Shown piece by piece: positions 57,829 through 64,000 of a DNA stretch of 64,000 nucleotides (the first letter of the stretch is position 1; each line of letters starts with the position of its first letter). The position numbers were made by a program, and so were the translations under genes. Source of the DNA: Rugalucina vietnamica. Its lineage: Eukaryota; Mollusca; Bivalvia; Lucinida; Lucinidae. Under the pieces are notes generated by a model. That model saw nothing but the letters and a program-made list of their open reading frames with translations. It searched no databases and was not told the origin of the DNA. The DNA is taken from NCBI GenBank assembly GCA_964017185.1, contig OZ024878.1:17301851-17365850 (forward strand). Reading direction: 5' to 3'.

Positions 57829-57994
57829 CACAAGAAGCCTGTGTGTATAATCAGCTGAAATGGTTTGGTTTAATTTTCATACTAAAATTAGTTGATCAAA
57901 CATATTCAGCGCTTCAGCCACACTGATTCGTACCAAATCAATCTCAATACGTAAATGATAATTTGGACCATAACTAAATAAAAAGGCTCTTTTT

Positions 57995-58102
57995 ATAAGT
58001 ACCTAATTGTCAATTTAGTTTTCCCACCTCGGCTTTTTTAGTGGAAATTTCTTTCTGATTGCTCATTTTCCTGATCATTGGCTACTTGTACCTTTTCTAT
58101 AT
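57995..58102 (+). mobile_element. Retroelement 3' end fragment, plus orientation
   Basis: AGTACCTAATTGTCAATTTA, TTTTCCCACCTCGG and GGCTACTTGTACCTTTTC match 53930-54032. Confidence 0.65.
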
Positions 58103-58309
58103 TGTTTGTTTTAGAACATTCTATGTCACATAACCCAGCTTTCTATTAAGTGGATAACTATGTAAAGGATAATTCTGACCTTATTTAATTAAAAGGCTCT
58201 TTATATGGATTGTTTTTATAACATTCTATGTTATATAACCCAGCTTTCTAACTCCAGGTGTTTAAATTTGTCTATTAATTGGATAACTCTACAACTTGAA
58301 TTTCGTTCA

Positions 58310-58513
58310 TTATTGAACTTTCATACTCAGTGCCATTGAGCAAACAACTCTTTTTGCTGCACAATATATTGCTCCAGCTGCAACTAAGTCACCATTTGGA
58401 AGGTCCATTAGTACATGTATGTATAGCACTTTGAAAAAATTGCCTTTCCCTGTTGCTTCAACAACTCTTATAAATACATCAATGTTACAATCACCAAATG
58501 CGCATGCTAACAT
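58310..58513 (-). other. Unassigned 67-codon frame in the 5.3-kb element
   Basis: ATG-started minus-strand frame with ACAFGDCNIDVFIRVVEATG and VLMDLPNGDLVAAGAIYC. The composition looks protein-like, but I recognise no family and see no convincing splice sites tying it to the sushi gene. It may be a relic of element coding sequence or chance. Confidence 0.2.
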
Positions 58514-60021
58514 CGACCAGCTTCCACTTACTTTACTTTCATTTGTAACAGGTCACAAATCTCGCCACAAATAAGCAATTATTCTTCCAATAAAAATACT
58601 TTGTAAATGATATGGTACTTCTAGGGTTAGTCTAATCATTTCTTATGTTTGACTCTACCTCTCTACTGTTTTTGCTTTAATTCTCTGATAAGTGGATTTA
58701 CAATTCTTATGGCACCACAGTTTGCATAAACCTTGTACATAAATACTCAAAGCATAATCAGTAAATGAGGAATTAGAAGCTACATATGATTATAGTGTCG
58801 AATCAAAACATGGTTTGGCATTATTTTATTTTATATAGTGCCATATCGTACATCCATGTCTGCACCAAGATTTTATTAATTGTAAGATTAATACTGCACC
58901 AAAGTTATATTAAGAATTGCAGAGCCAGAATTTGTGAACAACATTTGTAATAAGATTGCGGAGCTAATGATGTACAAGAAAATAAGTTTTCTTTGTTGAT
59001 CTTTTTCTTGCTGGTCAAGACAATTCCACTCATTTCTAGAATAAATACATCTGGACCTTCCTATAACTCGATTCAAGAAACATAGTTTTGGATATAGCAC
59101 TGATCATAGCTGGACTCCAAATGGTCATTTCATACTACCTTTGGTATATGTCTATATACTTTGTTTTAACAATGAAAAACACACATGAAGATAACAGTAA
59201 GGAAATGTTCTATTAAGTAGTAAGTGTTTTCAACTTGATTTTAGCTTTTTATTACTTAATGAAAGTCAAGGGACATATCTGGCTCATTTTTTGACGGCCT
59301 TCCTGGATGCCACCTTCAATACTAGAACTATCCTGTGCTTTGCTAAGGTGGCAAACACTTGATTTTATGCTATAAACTAGGACTGAGACAAACACTATGG
59401 TATATAGAATCAAAAACAAATACGATTGAAGAGCATATTTTATATAAGAAAATATGTACTTTTTGTTGTTTTTGTCGTGTTAGATTAGATGTCTAAAACC
59501 TGTTTTTAGCACGAAGCTTCATATATAGAAACAATTTCTGTTTCTCTAAAATCTTTACAGATATTATATTTGATAGAAAAGAAGTAAAAAAGCAGCCATA
59601 ACTATCTGGTCATAAATTATGAGCCATTAAACAAACATTCCTATGTGAAAAACCTTGGGCACGTGCATTTGTGAATTTAAACATGATTTTTACAACTGTT
59701 TTACCTAAATTGTCAGGTTTTTTACTTGAAATATACAAATATATCATTCTTACATGAAATGGGACTGTAAAATACCATTACAATGCAAACACATGAAAAA
59801 TATGATGCATTTTTGGAGTAGGGGTTAGTTTTAGGAAACGGCAGCCATCTTGGACGCCATCTTGAATACTGGAGATATGCAAGGTTTGCCAAGGTGGCAA
59901 ACGCTGGATTTCAAAACTACAGACCAAGACGAACATTTTGGTATATAGAAACAAATGTGGTACTCCGTAGACCACCTACTCCTATTTCTTAGCTACTTTT
60001 TGAACCATATTTGCTTCACTA

Positions 60022-60095
60022 GCGGGCTTAAACTACTTTTACATGGCCATAACCTCACCCTCAGCTTCTGTAGTGGTTCACGACATTTACAATCA
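60022..60095 (-). mobile_element. Retroelement 3' fragment, right of the insertion
   Basis: GCGGGCTTAAACTACTTTTACATGG-type sequence and CATAACCTCACCCTCAGC continue the fragment broken at 54725. Confidence 0.75.
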
Positions 60096-60325
60096 TGAAG
60101 TTAGTTGAACCATCTGAAAACCCCACTGCGTACATTTTTTCCAATTAAAATGCCTATGTCTTCATCTACTTCTGCTAGTATTTCTTTTGCTATTTATTTG
60201 AAGTTTTCAGGATCAGTTTACTTTGTTATAATTTGTGAACAACATAAAATGTTAAAAATAACGACTTTTAACGAAGCCACAAATGGCAGAAATTGTAATC
60301 TACAAATAGATAAAACTAGCCATAC

Positions 60326-60502
60326 CTATTTTCTTGCAAGTAGGCGTTGTGCCTTCCCATTGCCCATTTATGGAGCACATTCTCTTAGGTGCTCCAACAA
60401 GAATATAACCATTGCTGCATGTGTATTCTGCCATTTTCAAGTACGTTTTACCATGGGGTGTGGTTACTAGGCCATTTTCAGGTGCAGAAGGTTCGCCGCA
60501 CT
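60326..60502 (-). CDS. Sushi domain exon
   Basis: 177 nt, 59 codons, acceptor TTTCAG, donor GGTATGG, open. The peptide has CGEPSAPENGLVTTPHGKTY, YTCSNGYILV, RMCSINGQW and TPTCKKI, a textbook sushi domain with NG before the first beta segment. The donor is weaker (GTATGG) than others in the gene. It is not part of the array subfamily. Confidence 0.9.
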
Positions 60503-61037
60503 CTGAAACATATAGCTAGATAGGTTTAATATCAGTTTATGTGATATCTATTTATGTTGCTGGTATTTTGACGAGGGGCAAACGTTTTTGACATCTAAAA
60601 GTGGTTGTTCTCTCGGTTAATATATGTTTCTTTTATCATGTCCATTTGTTACTTCTAACCCGTATGTCAGGGACATGCGTATCTTTACGATTATGTTAAT
60701 TCCTGGTGACTGCCTGTATGTTTTACTTTCATATCAACTTTTGCCTTCATATTATGCTATGTATAACAGCAAATAGACGTGGTACAGAACCATATACAAC
60801 TTGTCATAAGATATAGACAGTAAACGCTAAAAACGTTTTAAACATAGGTGTCAATATTTTATAGGGTTCTCCGATTTATTCATTCATTGGCAATTGTCTG
60901 ATATAATTATAAATTTCAGACATTTTGAGATAGTCAAGTGATATTATTGCACCTATAGTATTTGAGGAGAAGCAAATGCATGCGTCACAACACAAAACGC
61001 TTTGCATGGTAGCTAATGCCCACATTTTACCTCCTTT

Positions 61038-61105
61038 ACTATAGCGCGACCGGGATTCGAACCCGCGATCTCCAGATCTCGGACCCTCAATCACTTGATT
61101 TACTC
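61038..61105 (-). repeat. tRNA-like SINE head fragment
   Basis: Minus strand reads GATTGAGGGTCCGAGATCTG, then B-box GCGGGTTCGAATCCCGG. The remaining tRNA arms do not fold, so it is a tRNA-derived repeat. Confidence 0.5.
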
Positions 61106-61124
61106 ATCAGGAAAACAAGTCCGT

Positions 61125-61303
61125 GAGATAAATACCCCCTTATACCCCACTTTTATACAGTAAAACTGGGGTATGCAGGGATATACCTATTTTTCTTATT
61201 TTTGCTCCAAAACATAGATTGTGGGTACTCGTTAGAACCGCCTCGCCGAGGCGGGTCTAACGTGTACCCACAATCTATGTTTTGAGCGAAAATAAGAAAA
61301 ATA
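61125..61303. repeat. Near-perfect palindrome beside an exon
   Basis: TTTTTCTTATTTT.GCTCAAAACATAGATTGTGGGTAC mirrors itself around CCGCCTCGCCGAGGCGG over 61191-61303. It is preceded by ACCCCACTTTTATACAG. Related to 29060-29245. It lies about 90 bases downstream of the donor of exon 61392-61565. Confidence 0.8.
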
Positions 61304-61391
61304 TCAAATTTTAATTTTACAACTTTAAAAATCACTGCTCGTATATTGCATAAATAAGTTTTCGTAATGCTGGCAAATACAGACGCCTTAC

Positions 61392-61565
61392 CTATGCTGT
61401 CACAGACAGTATTGCTATTACTCCAAACTCCGTCTCCACATTTTCTTGACACTTCACTCCTGACTTTATAACCAATATTACACTTGAAGCTTGCTTCAGA
61501 GCCGTGTTTGTTACCCCGAGTCAAGGTAATTGTGCCATTACCCAGGGATGGTAGAGCGGAACAAT
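61392..61565 (-). CDS. Sushi domain exon beside the exon-derived minisatellite
   Basis: 174 nt, 58 codons, acceptor ATTTCAG, donor GGTAAGG, open. The peptide has DCSALPSLGNGTITLTRGNK, FKCNIGYKV, RKCGDGVW and TVC. One sequon (NGT). Its first 58 nt and its acceptor are repeated about eleven times immediately upstream (61566-62475); only this copy continues into a full domain. Confidence 0.88.
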
Positions 61566-62475
61566 CTGAAATTATATAAAAAATTCAAAGTTGTTACCCC
61601 GAGTTAAGGCAATTTGTGCCATTACCCAGGGATGGTAGGGCGGAACAATCTGGAAACATATAGAAATTTCAAAGTTGTTACTCCGAATCAATGCAATTGT
61701 GCCATTACCCAGGATTGGTAGGGCGGAACAATCTGGAAACATATAGAAATTTCAAAGTTGTTACTCCGAATCAATGCAATTGTGCCATTACCCAGGATTG
61801 GTAGGGCGGAACAATCTGGAAATATACAGACATTTCAAAGTTGTTTCTCCTAGTCAAGGCCATTTTGCCATTACCCAGTGATGGTGGGGCAGAACAATCT
61901 GAAAATATGTAGAAATTTCAAAGTTGTTACTCCAAGTCAAGGCCATTGTGCCATTACCCAGGGACGGCAAGGCGAAATAATCTGAAAATATATAGAAATT
62001 TCAAAGTTGTTACTCCTAGTCAAGGCCATTGTGCCATTACCCAGGATTGGTAGGGCGGAACAATCTGACAATATATAGAAATTTCAAAGTTGTTACTCCG
62101 AGTCAAACCATGGTAGGGCAGAACAATCTGAAAATATATAGAAATTTCAAAGTTGTTACTCAGAGTCAAGGCCATTGTGCCATTACCCAGTGATGGTAGG
62201 GCAGAACAATCTGAAAATATATGGAAATTTCAAAGTTGTTACTCCGAGTCAAGACCATTGTGTCATTACCGAGGGACGGTAAGGCTGAGCAATCTGAAAA
62301 TATATAGAAAATTCAAAGTTGTTGCTCCGATCAAGGCCATTGTGCCATTACCCAGTGATGGTAGGGCAGAACAATCTGAAAATATATAGAAATTTCAAAG
62401 TTGTTACTCCGAGTTAAGGCCATTGTGCCATTACCCAGTGATGGTTGGGCAGAACAATCTGAAAATATATATAGA
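61566..62475 (-). repeat. Minisatellite of exon 5' ends with splice acceptors
   Basis: About eleven units of 82-84 bases (one about 63). On the minus strand each has a pyrimidine-rich tract and TTTCAG, then ATTGTTC.GCC...CCATC.CTGGGTAATGG and GAGTAACAACTTTG, i.e. the intron end and about 19 codons of exon 61392-61565. AG junctions fall near 61648, 61730, 61812, 61895, 61978, 62060, 62123, 62206, 62290, 62371 and 62455. Unit-to-unit variation is a few bases. Confidence 0.9.
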
Positions 62476-62905
62476 AATATCAAAGTGTTGATGACCAAAG
62501 TGAAAAGTTAAGCGACTCATTGACCGGTACTCAGTATACTAAATCGGTCGTCAGATAATAAATTGAAACATCCTGGCCTGGTGTTGGTGCCATCTCGGAC
62601 ATGTAAGGCATGAAAGTTTACTGGTTAAATCATCACTGAGCAATGTGTTTTCGCAGACGTGTAGATGGTTAACTGTAGCATAAACCTCTTTTGTGTAATT
62701 ATCTGTTGTGTTTTGTAAGTGAAGAAGATATAGTATTGCTTTCAGGACTCCGATCTAAACTTGTTTGCTTTGCTCTATTTTAAGGAGCGAAAACGGTTCA
62801 AAAATAGTAATTTTGCTTGTAAAACTATTTTGTACATTTATGTAGTGGCTCATTGTGTTGTTGTTCAAGGAGAGAAAATGATATGCGCAAAACATGAATC
62901 TGTTA
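62476..62905 (-). other. Intron, nothing recognised
   Basis: No exon, repeat or RNA signature seen. Confidence 0.4.
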
Positions 62906-63044
62906 TAGCTCCCGGACGATTGGAGTAGACTTACGTCACAGGTTTTCCGTTATACATATGAATGAAATGAATGTATTTGACCAATAGGAACAGGCGTGTC
63001 ATTCATATCTGTGACGAAAGTCTACTTCAATCGTCCGGGAGCTA
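62906..63044. mobile_element. Intact 139-bp MITE with TA target duplication
   Basis: TAGCTCCCGGACGATTGG with GAGTAGAC at the left and its inverse at the right, flanked by TA (62904-62905, 63045-63046). It is the reference that exposes the nested insertions in the copy at 628-1527. Confidence 0.88.
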
Positions 63045-63084
63045 TATTACTGTAGTCTGTTGTGTCTTATTTACGATAAAATAT

Positions 63085-63285
63085 GGGCCGTGATACGAGA
63101 ATTTCAGAAAACAGGTCTTGGTGGTTTCCTAACAGGTCTGACACAAATCGGTCTGTATGGTCACAAAAAAGAGCTAGAATCTTGAAATTTTGGGTATAAG
63201 TAGCGGAGGAATGGTAGTCTCCGTGAAAGGAAAACAAAGGCGCCTATGTTTTTGCTTAGGTAAAAATCCGGTTTTCTCATGGTAA
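63085..63285. mobile_element. GAGCCGC-family MITE, degraded copy
   Basis: Contains GGTCTGACACAAATCGG, GTCACAAAAAAGAGCTAGAA, GGAAAACAAAGGCGCC and CCGGTTTTCTCATGG in the family order. It ends about 25 bases from the donor of exon 63309-63473. Confidence 0.6.
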
Positions 63286-63308
63286 TCCTATTATTTGCAA
63301 AAACTCAC

Positions 63309-63473
63309 CTTTTCTGCAGTTGTTTGTTGTATTCCATGCTCCATTTACACACTGTATTTTGTCCAGGACTGAGGAATAACCACCGTTACACACAGTCTCG
63401 CATTCATCCCCATCGTGCTTCAGACAAGTGTCCGAGATTTTCCCATTCGAAACATCACCACCACAAAGAACAG
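63309..63473 (-). CDS. Sushi-like exon with six cysteines (5'-most in window)
   Basis: 165 nt, 55 codons, acceptor CTTGCAG, donor GGTGAGT, phase 1-1, open. The peptide has LCGGDVSNGKISDTC, DECETVCNGGYSSVL, IQCVNGAWNTT and NNCRK. The sushi landmarks (Cys1, C-NGGY at Cys2, C.NG.W at Cys3) are clear, with two extra cysteines, presumably a third disulphide. One sequon (NTT). The gene continues upstream beyond 64000. Confidence 0.82.
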
Positions 63474-63540
63474 CTGCAAGTTAAAAACATATATGTGAAA
63501 CGGATACTTTTGTTCGCATTCTCTCTTGCCTCTAAACTTA

Positions 63541-63838
63541 ATTGGGTGATATATAAGGCACATTTTCCCATTCGATACGTACTTGATTAGATTATGATAT
63601 ATAAGGCGCATTTTCCTATTCGACACATACTTAATTGGATGATATGATATATAAGGCGCGTTTTCCCATTCGACACTTACTTAATTGGATGATATATAAG
63701 GCGCGTTTTCCTATTCGACACATACTTAATTGGATGATATATAAGGCGCGTTTTCCCATTTGATACATACTTAATTGGATGATACACAAGGTGCGTTTTC
63801 CCATTCGATACATCATGACCGCATAGAACAGCTGCAGG
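63541..63838 (-). repeat. 49-bp minisatellite and relic exon start
   Basis: About six units of roughly 49 bases, each with GATATATAAGGCGCGTTTTC and CCATTCGA.AC. On the minus strand the CGAATGGGAAAA part matches the start of exon 63309-63473. The upstream end (63791-63838) still has ACCTGCAG followed by CTGTTCTATGCGGTCATGAT, a decayed copy of that exon's acceptor and first codons. Confidence 0.8.
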
Positions 63839-63887
63839 TAAACACAACATGTTCGAACATTGAAAATAATTAAGTGTGAATCTGATG

Positions 63888-63890
<3 letters not shown>

Positions 63891-63921
<31 letters not shown>
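63891..63921. repeat. (CT)n microsatellite
   Basis: About 15 CT units. Confidence 0.95.
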
Positions 63922-63923
<2 letters not shown>

Positions 63924-64000
63924 AATATAAATCGATTAGTCGTTAGTCGATATTACAAATAAGGGACACCAATCTCCCCGTAAGTATAATGTAATACAAG

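Noticed and set aside
61566-62475. CRISPR-like regular array
   Set aside because: The 82-84-bp units are contiguous and derived from an exon head; there are no unique spacers and the context is animal.

Overview
This is animal (metazoan) genomic DNA: AT-rich, intron-rich, packed with short repeats, tRNA-headed SINEs, terminal-inverted-repeat (TIR) elements and microsatellites, with no bacterial gene organisation. The repeat types (tRNA-Thr-headed SINE with an AACC tail, tandem-repeat elements with hairpin ends like the bivalve 'pearl' group) suggest a mollusc, most likely a marine bivalve. That assignment is inference; the genus cannot be named from the window.

I recognise one gene. It lies on the minus strand and fills almost the whole window as the 3' part of a very large sushi (CCP/SCR) repeat gene. 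In transcript order (high to low coordinate) I find three diverged sushi exons (63309-63473, 61392-61565, 60326-60502), one exon related to the array (52789-52965), 21 nearly identical 177-nt sushi exons between 51.6 and 7.5 kb, four older diverged sushi exons (6263-6439, 5750-5926, 4262-4435, 3876-4055), and a last exon (2530-2714) coding a Thr-rich stalk and a C-terminal hydrophobic tail of the GPI-anchor (or tail-anchor) type. Every sushi exon has one complete domain, AG/GT borders and phase 1-1, so exons can be added or skipped without a frameshift. The 5' end (signal peptide, promoter) lies beyond 64 kb. The product is probably a cell-surface protein with at least 29 sushi domains, of the complement-regulator, adhesion or recognition type.

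The 21-exon array arose by repeated duplication of a unit of about 630 bp (exon plus intron). It has higher-order blocks: 17.3-21.7 kb matches 50.1-51.6 kb, and 22.9-24 kb, 34.7-36.3 kb and 43.3-44.4 kb match each other. Because uninterrupted copies of the same intron exist elsewhere in the window, many mobile-element insertions can be defined almost to the base with their empty sites: four tandem-repeat elements with hairpin ends inserted A|A (8.5-10.0, 18.3-20.1, 37.0-38.7, 45.9-47.9 kb), a 3.9-kb TIR element with a TAT duplication (10.9-14.8 kb), a 5.3-kb long-TIR element with a GCG duplication (54.7-60.0 kb), a 2.2-kb foldback (38.8-41.0 kb), a TTAA element (49.1-49.8 kb), several MITEs, and a 5'-truncated reverse-transcriptase retroelement inserted about 8 bp from a splice donor and then copied with the array.

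The least ordinary features are two minisatellites grown from the 5' ends of sushi exons. The one at 61.56-62.47 kb carries the splice acceptor and about 19 codons of the exon in about eleven extra copies; the one at 63.54-63.84 kb repeats part of another exon beside a relic acceptor. A third partial exon duplication copies the membrane-tail exon (2189-2256). The window also has many long palindromes and nested insertions. I see no other confident protein-coding gene and no functional rRNA or tRNA gene.
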